DNA of 64,000 nt. Origin: Brevibacillus laterosporus DSM 25. GTDB lineage: Bacteria; Bacillota; Bacilli; Brevibacillales; Brevibacillaceae. The stretch's first letter is position 1. Each line of letters opens with the position of its first letter. A program made the translations under genes and the position numbers. Shown here one piece after another: positions 49,995 to 57,831 of this stretch. The notes beneath the pieces were generated by a model, which was not told where the DNA came from, did not search any database, and saw nothing but the letters and a program-made list of their open reading frames with translations. The stretch lies in assembly GCF_002706795.1 (NCBI RefSeq), contig NZ_CP017705.1:1134001-1198000 (forward strand). Reading direction: 5' to 3'.

Positions 49995-50963
49995 ATGTCT
50001 TACTCCAAGATCGACAATGCTTATAATGCTCTCATCCGTTTCATTCCTGAGGATGAAAAACCACTTCGTGAGAGCCTGAGCTACATTGTGACTGAGATTA
50101 AGCAGGTGCAGTACAATAATATTCAGGCGTGGATTCCTGTCAGCAGTATCACTATGAAGTCCTCCGACATCAGTGAGTATGAATGGATGACCGATTACGA
50201 GATTGTGACGGGTACCCACACCGCCCCTAATGGTAGCGAATGGAGATCAGAAGAAGCATACCGTGAGCACCTTGAAGAAAAATCTGCTCTTGTTTACAAG
50301 ATCGAATCGCTATTTGTAGTTTACGACCCAAGATACCCTTCTATTACCTTCGGATGGGATGGTAGCGAAGCAGTTGAAGGCTCCACCTGCACGGATGTGG
50401 AAGATGCTGAGGAGGCTATTGCTTACCTCAAGGAGCATAGTGACGAGGAAGCTAATTGGTCATTCCGAAACCATTATGTAATATTCAAGTATGACCCCGA
50501 TAACGGTGACCTGAAAGATTTGGAGTCCGAGCATGAATCGGAACAGGTTGCTGAGGACGAGATTGATGAACTCCGAGTAGCCTGGGTAGAGGATGAGTTA
50601 AGTGAATTGGGTGAGTTAGTTTGCGATGAGATTATGCTGAACTATATATACCGTTACGGATACAAACGGACGATTAACCACGATCTCGCTCAAGACTTAG
50701 GTATGGCTGTCATAAGGTTCAATAAGGGTGAGCACGAGGATGAGGAGTTCATGGTCCCTAAAGAGTGCGGCACGGACATGACCCCTACCTATGTCTGCTA
50801 CAAGGCGATTGAGTTCGGGTACGTTGATGAGAATGATGTTAGGTGGTTTGAGGATTACAACCGAGATTATTTCATCAGCGAGGTGGGCTTGGACATGTAT
50901 AACCGTGCCCTCCAAGCACTAGACTTAGAACGGTTCATAAAGGAACAGAGTGATGTCTGTTGA
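49995..50963 (+). CDS. hypothetical acidic protein
   Basis: 322 residues, strongly acidic (runs such as DLESEHESEQVAEDEIDEL). An antirestriction-like or DNA-mimic character is conceivable from charge but unsupported. There is no membrane segment. AGAGGTAA precedes the ATG. Confidence 0.62.
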   Translation: MSYSKIDNAYNALIRFIPEDEKPLRESLSYIVTEIKQVQYNNIQAWIPVSSITMKSSDISEYEWMTDYEIVTGTHTAPNGSEWRSEEAYREHLEEKSALVYKIESLFVVYDPRYPSITFGWDGSEAVEGSTCTDVEDAEEAIAYLKEHSDEEANWSFRNHYVIFKYDPDNGDLKDLESEHESEQVAEDEIDELRVAWVEDELSELGELVCDEIMLNYIYRYGYKRTINHDLAQDLGMAVIRFNKGEHEDEEFMVPKECGTDMTPTYVCYKAIEFGYVDENDVRWFEDYNRDYFISEVGLDMYNRALQALDLERFIKEQSDVC

Positions 50964-51021
50964 ATATGAAGGTGTGACAAACACCAAAGGTGGTATTGGG
51001 ACACTGGTCTTAAAGGACTAA
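50953..51021 (+). CDS. 22-residue peptide overlapping the previous gene
   Basis: ATG at 50953 with AAAGGAAC upstream, overlapping the previous gene by 11 bases. The peptide is MSVEYEGVTNTKGGIG... followed by TLVLKD. Weakly supported. Confidence 0.3.
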   Translation: MSVEYEGVTNTKGGIGTLVLKD

Positions 51022-51058
51022 TTTCATCTAAGTATTAACTAACACAAGGAGGATTCGT

Positions 51059-51238
51059 ATGAATAAAGTAGGCGTAGTGGATGCAATCATGGAGCATTTT
51101 GGAGTTGAGTACGGGGATATATTCATAGACGCTGACGGGACTTTTGAACTGAACACCAGTGAACAGCGTTACCGATACATTGAGCTTCCCATGGAAGATC
51201 AGTCTGAGTTCCAATACGCTTTCCATGAAATTAACTAG
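51059..51238 (+). CDS. 59-residue acidic protein
   Basis: ACAAGGAGGA six bases before the ATG at 51059 makes translation likely. The sequence is small and acidic (DIFIDADGTFELNTSEQRY), no family. Confidence 0.6.
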   Translation: MNKVGVVDAIMEHFGVEYGDIFIDADGTFELNTSEQRYRYIELPMEDQSEFQYAFHEIN

Positions 51239-51344
51239 GACACCACTACCCTGCCACTGTCTACGGACGGTGGTAGAAAGGGGTGCCCTAGTGCATCAGT
51301 GGTAGTCCACACCCTCGCCCTGATACTACGAGAGGAGATTTAAG
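51239..51344 (+). repeat. leader element J
   Basis: GACACCACTACC pairs with GGTGGTAG around a CCACTGTCTACGGACGGTGG inner stem; GGGGTGCC, GTGCAT and GAGAGGAG follow. Confidence 0.55.
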
Positions 51345-51884
51345 ATGATTGAAAATGTTGCCACTTCATTGAGAGAGTACTATGAAGAAAAGTACGGAAA
51401 ACCTAATGGAGATAAAGAGACTTTAGATGTTCTGTGCAATATCTTCAAAGACTTGATGCAGTACAACTTTATCACTTCAGAAGTAAGAGAGGGAGTTAGC
51501 GAGTACTACAGATTGATTCAGAACAGAGGTCTTCCTGCTTATGAGTGGATTCTCGAAGCCTTTCATGTAGTTTCTAAGAAAAATGTAGAAAAGAGAAACT
51601 TCCCGTATGTCATCGGGATGTTACGCGGGTGGCTAAAGTTCGGTTTTGGTCATATACCCTCTCAAGAGGAAGTAGAAATCGTTGACTATTTCCAAGAGGT
51701 CACGGGTACTGAAGTCTCGTCTGAGACTCGTCAAATGTTGCAGAACATGATGGGTAGGTACGGTGTTCTCCGAATGACTAGGATGATCTCATCACTCTCT
51801 AAGGAATGGGAGAATGTAGATTTATCGAAGGTAAGGGCAGAACAGTTGTCTGAACTTCTCGCAAATAAGTACTCAGAAAAATAG
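51345..51884 (+). CDS. DnaD-like helical protein, possible replication factor
   Basis: 179 residues, all helical. The segment NFPYVIGMLRGWLKFGFG is like the NxxYIxxILxxW helix of DnaD-type domains, and the last 60 residues form another helical bundle. DnaD proteins help load the replicative helicase. The resemblance is partial, so this is tentative. AGAGGAG precedes the ATG. Confidence 0.5.
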   Translation: MIENVATSLREYYEEKYGKPNGDKETLDVLCNIFKDLMQYNFITSEVREGVSEYYRLIQNRGLPAYEWILEAFHVVSKKNVEKRNFPYVIGMLRGWLKFGFGHIPSQEEVEIVDYFQEVTGTEVSSETRQMLQNMMGRYGVLRMTRMISSLSKEWENVDLSKVRAEQLSELLANKYSEK

Positions 51885-51898
51885 TAGTTTACTACAGG

Positions 51899-51934
51899 AG
51901 ACCTACTCCATTACACGAGAGGTCTTTTCTTTAT
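51899..51934 (+). terminator. intrinsic terminator
   Basis: AGACCT and AGGTCT pair across a 15-base loop with additional contacts, followed by TTTTCTTTAT. It ends the unit started at 48107. Confidence 0.65.
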
Positions 51935-51959
51935 GCGAACGAGGAGGAGAACATCCTTT

Positions 51960-52151
51960 ATGAATTGTTTACGAAACAGAAAACCCTCTAACATGTTATC
52001 ACATACAGAGTTGTTACTTGAAGTAGATCAATTTATACTAGAAGCTAAAGAGACTCTACGGAAGGAGGTGATCGTGGGTGCAGATATTAAATGCACTCAA
52101 GCGACTAATGAGGTCGAAAAAATTATCAAGGGTTGTTTGGAAACAGCATAG
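51960..52151 (+). CDS. 63-residue protein, unknown
   Basis: ATG at 51960 after CGAGGAGGAG (12 bases). It is helical and hydrophilic (LSHTELLLEVDQFILEAKET). Its last 74 bases overlap the Com-like gene in another frame. Confidence 0.5.
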   Translation: MNCLRNRKPSNMLSHTELLLEVDQFILEAKETLRKEVIVGADIKCTQATNEVEKIIKGCLETA

Positions 52152-52254
52152 GTGTCCTTACTGTAACCACCTGCTCTACGAAGCGACGAATGATTATGTT
52201 AATGGCTCTGTCCGAATTAAGTGTCGAAAGTGTAAGAACATTGTTCATGAGTAG
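52078..52254 (+). CDS. Com-like zinc-ribbon protein in an overlapping frame
   Basis: 58 residues from GTG (52078-52080) with a full AAGGAGGTGAT site nine bases upstream. After a basic N-terminus, CPYCNHLLYEA and VRIKCRKCKNIVHE make the four-Cys ribbon typical of Mu Com-like phage proteins, which bind RNA. Mu Com activates translation of the mom DNA-modification gene. It begins inside the previous gene in another frame. Confidence 0.68.
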   Translation: MQILNALKRLMRSKKLSRVVWKQHRCPYCNHLLYEATNDYVNGSVRIKCRKCKNIVHE

Positions 52255-52416
52255 TTTAGACTTTTGAGGGAAATATTAGAAAGTGAAGTGTTCGAGGTGC
52301 TATTGCTAATTTCCCTCACTTGTCTTATTATTGTTGGTGACTCCTCAGACAACGCGGGATTAGACTACACTCAAGGGGAGAGCATAACAAGATCATTTAT
52401 CTCGGAGGTTATCAAG

Positions 52417-52689
52417 ATGACGTATTCAAATGCACAAATCGAAGCGATAGCTACCCACCTTAGGGACAGGTTTATGAGAGAGGAAGTTGAGGGGCACGAG
52501 ATAGTTGTTGCCTTAATAAGTATGGTTGAAGCCGAGAGAATTTTATTAAGTGATGTAGCTCCAATACTTTTTAAGGTTTATTTTGATAACCCTCAAGGGG
52601 TCTTAGTGGCACTTGAGAAAGCAAGCACGCTTATAGATGATAAGATGGTTACTGAAATAATAGAAGAAGTTAAGGCAGAAAGAAAATAA
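52417..52689 (+). CDS. small helical protein
   Basis: 90 residues from the ATG at 52417, with CGGAGG seven bases upstream. An upstream in-frame extension to 52264 includes a hydrophobic stretch but has no ribosome site, so I exclude it. Helical and acidic, no family. Confidence 0.5.
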   Translation: MTYSNAQIEAIATHLRDRFMREEVEGHEIVVALISMVEAERILLSDVAPILFKVYFDNPQGVLVALEKASTLIDDKMVTEIIEEVKAERK

Positions 52690-52700
52690 AACATACATAA

Positions 52701-52913
52701 ATGAGGTTGGTTGTGAAAGAGTTTTATTCCAAGTTATTTCCTGTAAGCATGTTATGCTTCCTTATATATGGGATGTCTACAATCACAAATTATTCATTTA
52801 TACAGGTGCTTCGCGTTATTTTCCACCTCACCCTGGTTATCCTAGTAATATACCTTATAGGATGGTATGAGGAGCGGAGAAAACGGAAGGAGCAGAACAT
52901 ATGGAGAATTTAA
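52701..52913 (+). CDS. small membrane protein
   Basis: 70 residues with two hydrophobic segments (about 14-28 and 35-54) and a very basic tail (EERRKRKEQ). The start is ATG at 52701 or the GTG at 52713. It overlaps the next gene. A holin- or exclusion-type function cannot be told apart. Confidence 0.5.
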   Translation: MRLVVKEFYSKLFPVSMLCFLIYGMSTITNYSFIQVLRVIFHLTLVILVIYLIGWYEERRKRKEQNIWRI

Positions 52914-53143
52914 ACAGAGCAGTACTCTATCTTGCAGTTATTGGAACAATGATTGAAGCACTGCAAGGGATGGAGGTTGACCAATCTGAGTTGGTAGACT
53001 CTTTAGCTATGCTTGGATTCGACCCTACGGAGATTATGTACAATACAAAAACACTTACTGCTTTCCAGAAGGTATGTAGAGGTTTTTCTGAGCTTGACCT
53101 TGACCTTACTGAAGATGATATTTTGGCAATGCATCAGGTATAG
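52901..53143 (+). CDS. 80-residue acidic protein
   Basis: AAGGAGC precedes the ATG at 52901 by nine bases. The N-terminus is helical (AVLYLAVIGTMIEALQGM) and the remainder acidic. No family is recognised. It abuts the next gene. Confidence 0.5.
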   Translation: MENLNRAVLYLAVIGTMIEALQGMEVDQSELVDSLAMLGFDPTEIMYNTKTLTAFQKVCRGFSELDLDLTEDDILAMHQV

Positions 53144-53638
53144 TTGCTAATGCATTCATTAGACATTATTTCCAAATATAAACGAAATGGGATTGTTATT
53201 TTTAGTGCGCTCAAGCCCCGAAACTACCCCCTCTACCTATATTTGAAGTCCAATCTTGGGCACCTTGCCCCCTCACTTGCCGAACAAGGTGTGGAGGTAC
53301 TGGATGATTCAAAAACTTTAAGATCATATGAGAAGATCAGGATGTTTTTAAGATACCACTATGGAGAGATCGTTGACTTGTCTGAGGTCAGGCAAGTATA
53401 CAGGACGGTATATAACTACCTCCTTGAACTAGGCTCACCTAAGGAGGTAGTTGAGGGCATGGGTTTTAAGGTTCAATACAAATCCCGTACAATTGACATC
53501 GAAAAAGATCTGAGGAAGCTAAGGGCAGATGATGGCTCCTTCCCTCCCCTTCCTCAGTCCATATACAACAAAGTCTACTACCGTGCTAAAAAGCAGGGTG
53601 TTGACGTTAAACATTACCTCAAGTCTCTAGGGACTTGA
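53144..53638 (+). CDS. basic helical protein, unknown
   Basis: 164 residues from TTG at 53144, or 162 from the ATG at 53150; neither has a strong ribosome site, so translation may be coupled to the previous stop. A helix-turn-helix-like stretch (YLLELGSPKEVVEGMGFKV) suggests DNA binding. The last codons form the terminator stem. Confidence 0.55.
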   Translation: MLMHSLDIISKYKRNGIVIFSALKPRNYPLYLYLKSNLGHLAPSLAEQGVEVLDDSKTLRSYEKIRMFLRYHYGEIVDLSEVRQVYRTVYNYLLELGSPKEVVEGMGFKVQYKSRTIDIEKDLRKLRADDGSFPPLPQSIYNKVYYRAKKQGVDVKHYLKSLGT

Positions 53639-53651
53639 GGTTTTCTTTTTT
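53616..53651 (+). terminator. intrinsic terminator
   Basis: ACCTCAAGTC and GACTTGAGGT form a ten-base stem with loop TCTAGG, followed by TTTCTTTTTT. The next promoter starts 11 bases later. Confidence 0.88.
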
Positions 53652-53661
53652 AAAAAGAGAA

Positions 53662-53689
53662 TTTAACATACCCATACTTAATTCGTATA
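53662..53689 (+). promoter_or_regulatory. ECF-like phage promoter, TTTAAC-N16-CGTATA
   Basis: TTTAAC (53662-53667), 16 bases, CGTATAGAG (from 53684). It drives the helicase unit. Confidence 0.7.
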
Positions 53690-53710
53690 GAGCAACTAGG
53701 AGGTGTTGAC

Positions 53711-55570
53711 ATGATAAGAGCTGAAAAGATTAAAGGCAATGATGGTAAATGGTGGATTAAGGCTTCTTTTCGCTCCGTCAAAACCCTAGTTGATGCAATG
53801 AGTCAAGTTAAAGGGGCTATCTACAGTCCTGCTCAAAAGGTTTGGGCTATCCCTCTCGCATTTCGTGAGGATTTTGAAAGTAAGATGGGTGGCTTCCTAA
53901 TCAACTGGACTGACGAGGAAAAAAGAAGCAACGGCGGTATAAGTGAAGACGACATCCCTTCTGAGCCTACTGTTCCTGGGTACGGAGTCACTTATAACGA
54001 GCATGGAGAGATTATTGACCATAGGGGGTTCAAGACACGCCCTTGGGGTGAATTTCAAGTCAAAGGGTTCAACCTCATGGTTAGCAAGGATTTCCTGATC
54101 TTAGCCGATGATGCGGGACTCGGGAAGTCTTGGCAGGTAGCTAATGCCATCGAAGCTAAGAAGAAGCTTGGTCATTTAAAGCGCGGAATTGTCCTAGCGA
54201 AGGCTAGTCTGCTATTTAACTGGCGTGACGAGATACACATGCACACTAATCTCAAGTCAGTTGTCATGGCGGGAACGGTTAATCAACGTGCCAAGCTGTA
54301 CAACCAACTAACCAATGATGAAGATTGGGATGTCATCATTATGTCCTACGAGACTTTTAGATGTGATATCCATAATCTTGAGCTATTAGACAACTATAGG
54401 GAACTTCAATTCTGCGTCATGGACGAAGCTCACAAGATTAAGAACCCTAATAGTAAGATTGGTTCCCTGATTCATAGAATTAACTTTCGCAGTCGCTATG
54501 TTCTGACCGCCACACCACTCCCCAACAGCCCTATTGAGTCCTTCAACTACCTTAGATTCGGTAAACGAACGGATTACAACTGGTGGCAGTTCCAAGCCCG
54601 CTACGCTATCATGGGTGGCTTCAATGGTAAGGAAATTGTGGGTTATCAGAATATTATGGAGCTGAAGAACCTTATTCAGATCAACATGCTCCGAAGACGT
54701 AAGAAGGACAAGCTCAAGGAGCTTCCTGAGGTAGCATTTAAGAAGATCAACCTTAGCATGACCCCTACTCAGTCCAAGTTGTATCAGGCTGTCAAGGAAG
54801 AGATCACGGAGGAATTGAAGGATACGTCATTAGATAGGATTCCATCAGCACTAACCAAGCTACTACGACTTCAGCAAGTAACAGACTCTATTGAGTTAAT
54901 CGGGGTTTCCCCAGGTAAGAACACAAGCTCTAAGCTTCTTGCCCTTGATGAGATGATCGAGGAATTGGTTGATAGTGGCGAGGAAAAAGTTATCATATTC
55001 TCCCGTTTTCGCACAATGGTTGAACTTATTGAAAAACGGTATTCTAAATACCAACCTGCGGTTATACATGGTGACGTGGATGCCAACGGTAAAACAGAGA
55101 ACTCCGCTGTACGTATCCTGAAGAAAAAGTACAGACAGGAATGGTACGACATGCCTGAGGAGCAGAAAAGGAAGCTACTCGATGAGACCATGACATCTGA
55201 TCGGCAGAAGGAAGTATACCGATTCCAGAATGACAATGACTGCAAAATTTTCATCGGGTGTACACCTGCTTGTCGTGAGGGGCTAACTCTTACCAAGGCT
55301 ACTCACGTTATCTTCCTTGACTGTGAATGGTCACCTGCTTATGTAGAGCAAGCCTTCTCCCGCGCCCACCGTATTGGTCAGCAGAACGCCGTGACGGTCT
55401 ACTATCTTGTGTGTGAGGGAACGATTGACGAGCATGTTCAGGAGACATTACAGCGCAAAGAAGCCATGGCTCAAACCATGCTTGATGAGGGAATCAACAA
55501 CCTCGATCTTGGCGTGGCGAAGCAGATCATAGCGTCACTTGCAGGTATTGATGAAAGGATGATTACATGA
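53711..55570 (+). CDS. SNF2-family DNA helicase/translocase
   Basis: 619 residues. After an N-terminal HARP-like region (about 1-75: KVWAIPLAFREDFE), motif I is DDAGLGKSWQ (about 133), motif II VMDEAHKIKNP (about 237), motif III LTATPLPNSP, and the C-terminal RecA domain has FSRFRT, CREGLTLTKATHVIFLD and motif VI QAFSRAHRIGQQ (about 547). This set defines SNF2 enzymes; the layout recalls annealing helicases such as SMARCAL1, in a compact form. Such proteins in phages support replication or recombination. AGGAGG precedes the ATG. Confidence 0.9.
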   Translation: MIRAEKIKGNDGKWWIKASFRSVKTLVDAMSQVKGAIYSPAQKVWAIPLAFREDFESKMGGFLINWTDEEKRSNGGISEDDIPSEPTVPGYGVTYNEHGEIIDHRGFKTRPWGEFQVKGFNLMVSKDFLILADDAGLGKSWQVANAIEAKKKLGHLKRGIVLAKASLLFNWRDEIHMHTNLKSVVMAGTVNQRAKLYNQLTNDEDWDVIIMSYETFRCDIHNLELLDNYRELQFCVMDEAHKIKNPNSKIGSLIHRINFRSRYVLTATPLPNSPIESFNYLRFGKRTDYNWWQFQARYAIMGGFNGKEIVGYQNIMELKNLIQINMLRRRKKDKLKELPEVAFKKINLSMTPTQSKLYQAVKEEITEELKDTSLDRIPSALTKLLRLQQVTDSIELIGVSPGKNTSSKLLALDEMIEELVDSGEEKVIIFSRFRTMVELIEKRYSKYQPAVIHGDVDANGKTENSAVRILKKKYRQEWYDMPEEQKRKLLDETMTSDRQKEVYRFQNDNDCKIFIGCTPACREGLTLTKATHVIFLDCEWSPAYVEQAFSRAHRIGQQNAVTVYYLVCEGTIDEHVQETLQRKEAMAQTMLDEGINNLDLGVAKQIIASLAGIDERMIT

Positions 55571-55746
55571 AAACCGTGCTCATAACGGGTGCGACCAGTA
55601 AAGGAGCACGGTACCGAAATAAGATTGGTCAAGGCTTACTCGTTAAAGGGGAAGCTGAGTCCATTTTGGGTACCATGAGATATTCCGTGGTTGGTTATGT
55701 CGCCCGTTGGATTAGAGCTTCAGATACAATTGTAATTGGGGGTTAG
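55567..55746 (+). CDS. 59-residue protein, unknown
   Basis: The ATG overlaps the helicase stop (ATGA), suggesting translational coupling. The sequence begins MKTVLITGATSKG, reminiscent of a nucleotide-binding Gly loop, but is far too short for a dehydrogenase. Confidence 0.5.
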   Translation: MKTVLITGATSKGARYRNKIGQGLLVKGEAESILGTMRYSVVGYVARWIRASDTIVIGG

Positions 55747-55750
55747 AATT

Positions 55751-55942
55751 TTGAACAAAGTCACAAATACAGAAAACTTCCTTAGACAATCAGATCAAGC
55801 CGCTGTAATATACATGGAGTCTTACGCGGTATACCTTCAATATAATGAAGTTCATCCTGATAAAATCACAATCATAGACGACTGTGTTGACATAAAAGAC
55901 GTGAAGCACTTCAATAACTGGCTGAATAACCGTCCTTTATAG
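55751..55942 (+). CDS. 63-residue protein, unknown
   Basis: TTG start (55751-55753) eight bases after GGGGG. It is acidic with an alternating hydrophobic pattern (AAVIYMESYAVYLQY). No family. Confidence 0.5.
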   Translation: MNKVTNTENFLRQSDQAAVIYMESYAVYLQYNEVHPDKITIIDDCVDIKDVKHFNNWLNNRPL

Positions 55943-55973
55943 GGCGGTTTCATTATGAAAGAAGGTTATGCTG

Positions 55974-56168
55974 ATGAAGGTTATTGACTTAAACGAATAT
56001 CGTAAACCGCGAGTTGGTGAGTGGGGCTTTTGTCAACGTCACGGCTACGGCAGGATAGCTGAAGTAAGTGAATGTGGGTGGTGGTACCTCTTCGATGGAA
56101 AGGATACCCCCGTTAATAAACCATCTGTAAAAAGGGCTACAAACAGAGAAATACAACTATGGAGGTAG
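55974..56168 (+). CDS. 64-residue protein, unknown
   Basis: I used the second ATG (55974), eight bases after AAGG. The pattern VGEWGFCQRHGYGRIAEVSE with paired Trp suggests a small beta barrel. Confidence 0.5.
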   Translation: MKVIDLNEYRKPRVGEWGFCQRHGYGRIAEVSECGWWYLFDGKDTPVNKPSVKRATNREIQLWR

Positions 56169-56172
56169 TGAA

Positions 56173-56439
56173 ATGTCTAAACCTATTGGTAAAGTAAAAC
56201 TTCCTGATGTCCCCCCTATTCCTGAGGGGCATAAAAGAAGATGGATGTGGTGCAGGAAGTGTGATGAAATATCTTACTACGACTACATCCCCTACTCTAC
56301 TGAAATGCCTAACTTCAAATACACAACCTGTGGGCATGACTTTATTTATGACCTTGAATATCTAAAAGATAACGAAGTGATTGGGGGACTTCCCGATGGA
56401 GAAAAGGAGATTTCTACTCGACCTAAAAAAGGTACCTAA
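56173..56439 (+). CDS. small zinc-binding protein
   Basis: 88 residues, with CRKCDE and CGHDF giving a Cys/His zinc site (about 27-55). GGAGG precedes the ATG. Cytosolic; role unknown. Confidence 0.6.
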   Translation: MSKPIGKVKLPDVPPIPEGHKRRWMWCRKCDEISYYDYIPYSTEMPNFKYTTCGHDFIYDLEYLKDNEVIGGLPDGEKEISTRPKKGT

Positions 56440-56454
56440 TGATCAGAACACGAA

Positions 56455-56652
56455 TTATGGCTTCCTTGCCAATAATCCTTTCATTGGAACATTTGGATAA
56501 TCAACTAGGTAATAATCTTTTAAGTCATGATGTACGCTTGTTTTTATCCAAGTTATATCTAGCTTAACCTCAATTTCATCACCTGTTGTAAAGTATTGTC
56601 CGTTAGGTAAGGCATATCTACCCTGAAAATTCTTTGTTAGAGTGCCGATCAA
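56455..56652 (-). CDS. DUF5348-like small protein, isolated on the opposite strand
   Basis: 65 residues from TTG (56650-56652), eight bases after GGGAG; the TTG nine bases earlier touches the ribosome site. The order GTLTKNFQGRYALPNGQYFT, GDEIEVKL, W, DYYLVDY and a final GLLARKP matches the DUF5348 pattern of small Firmicutes phage and mobile-element proteins. It is the only minus-strand gene between 39.3 and 62.3 kb. Confidence 0.65.
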   Translation of the reverse strand: MIGTLTKNFQGRYALPNGQYFTTGDEIEVKLDITWIKTSVHHDLKDYYLVDYPNVPMKGLLARKP

Positions 56653-56838
56653 AAATATCAACTCCCATTAATCATTTTGATAACAGTCTTAACATTTAAG
56701 ATAACAGTTAAACATTATTGAACTTTTGATCAAAATTTTTGACAGTAATACGATAAATTACCCACATTTGTGTCATTAGTCAATAGCAAGAAGTTTGGTA
56801 AGAATATCTTTGGGAGAAGGTCATCAACATAGCCCGCC
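56653..56838. other. AT-rich intergenic stretch
   Basis: It contains no gene and should hold the promoter of the minus-strand gene at 56455-56652. I cannot assign a confident -35/-10 pair. Confidence 0.4.
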
Positions 56839-56877
56839 CAAAAAGCCGCTCACGATTTTAAAGAGCGGCTTTTTTTA
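56839..56877. terminator. bidirectional intrinsic terminator
   Basis: AAAAGCCGCTC and GAGCGGCTTTT form an 11-base stem with T-runs on both strands. The next promoter follows eight bases later. Confidence 0.88.
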
Positions 56878-56884
56878 TGCAGGT

Positions 56885-56912
56885 CTTAACTGCTCTTATC
56901 CGACTTCGTATA
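56885..56912 (+). promoter_or_regulatory. ECF-like phage promoter, CTTAAC-N16-CGTATA
   Basis: CTTAAC (56885-56890), 16 bases, CGTATAGAG (from 56907). It heads the unit that includes the PRPP and NMN synthesis genes. Confidence 0.72.
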
Positions 56913-56938
56913 GAGAAAGTGAAGGGAGATGAGAGCAA

Positions 56939-57409
56939 ATGAACTCACTAGCAAATCATGTTTTAGGTAAAGAAACCTCCTCTGAGGTTGAAGCAGAAAA
57001 GGATGTATTCGCTCAGCAATCTTCGGTAGGTGAAGAAACCCTACAAGAGTATCATTTCCGTAACGAGCGCAAGAAGCAGGACGAGAAGTGGCTCAAGGTA
57101 AACAAGGGTCTAATCCTAAAGGGTCTGCAAGAGCTAGGAAAGCGTAAGGCTGACTGGGGTGGATTCCGAGCTTCCTACTCTACGCCTGATAAATCCAACT
57201 TCGATATGGAGAAGGTCAAAGAGTTTCTTGAAGCCAACCTCCCATACAAAGTGGTGGAATCCATTATAGAGGTTCGTAAGGTTGTCAATGAAGGGGTGCT
57301 TTCTGAGTATATCGAGCGTGGTGAAATCGACCTTGAAGCACTGAAGGCTCATGCTTGGATTGAGAAGTATGATGCTCCTCGTCTGATTGTATCGGCGGTC
57401 AAAGGATGA
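56939..57409 (+). CDS. hypothetical protein
   Basis: 156 residues. GAAGGGAG lies 11 bases before the ATG at 56939. Helical with an acidic N-terminus; the part NKGLILKGLQELGKRKADWG is basic and could contact nucleic acid. First gene after the promoter; coupled (ATGA) to the next. Confidence 0.62.
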   Translation: MNSLANHVLGKETSSEVEAEKDVFAQQSSVGEETLQEYHFRNERKKQDEKWLKVNKGLILKGLQELGKRKADWGGFRASYSTPDKSNFDMEKVKEFLEANLPYKVVESIIEVRKVVNEGVLSEYIERGEIDLEALKAHAWIEKYDAPRLIVSAVKG

Positions 57410-57831
57410 TTAATGTCGGTGACCTTGTGTTTGTCCTCCCCGCCCACTCCCTAAGATTTGCAGGAAGGTGGGGAGAGGTTATGGAGATCACCGAGGATGA
57501 GCTAATGCCCTTGTTGTTACGCTTCAAGGGCACCGACATCCTGTACCGATTCGATTCCCATAGTGTCCTTTCAACCAAGGACTACTACTCCTGGTTCTCA
57601 ATTAACCGTCCCTGCCTTAACAAGCTGACGGGTGAGGTTATCGAGATACAGACCAAGCCCTATCCTAATATTTGGGACACTCACGGAGAATTACACCACT
57701 TTGGGAACCTACTACCAGTCACATTCTGCGAACGGTGTCATTGTAATACAACTGGCGAGTTCACAGCGCTTTGTCAAGACTGCACATATCCACTACCTAT
57801 TGAGCAAGGAGATGAAACTAACCATGGCTAA
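57406..57831 (+). CDS. zinc-ribbon protein, unknown
   Basis: 141 residues. The N-terminal 60 residues form a barrel-like pattern (VGDLVFVLPAHSLRFAGRWG); near the C-terminus CERCHC and CQDC make a zinc ribbon. The ATG overlaps the previous stop. Confidence 0.6.
   Translation: MINVGDLVFVLPAHSLRFAGRWGEVMEITEDELMPLLLRFKGTDILYRFDSHSVLSTKDYYSWFSINRPCLNKLTGEVIEIQTKPYPNIWDTHGELHHFGNLLPVTFCERCHCNTTGEFTALCQDCTYPLPIEQGDETNHG

Noticed and set aside
55567-55746. Short-chain dehydrogenase fragment
   Set aside because: The VLITGAT start is suggestive, but 59 residues and the lack of any further motif make this a chance likeness.
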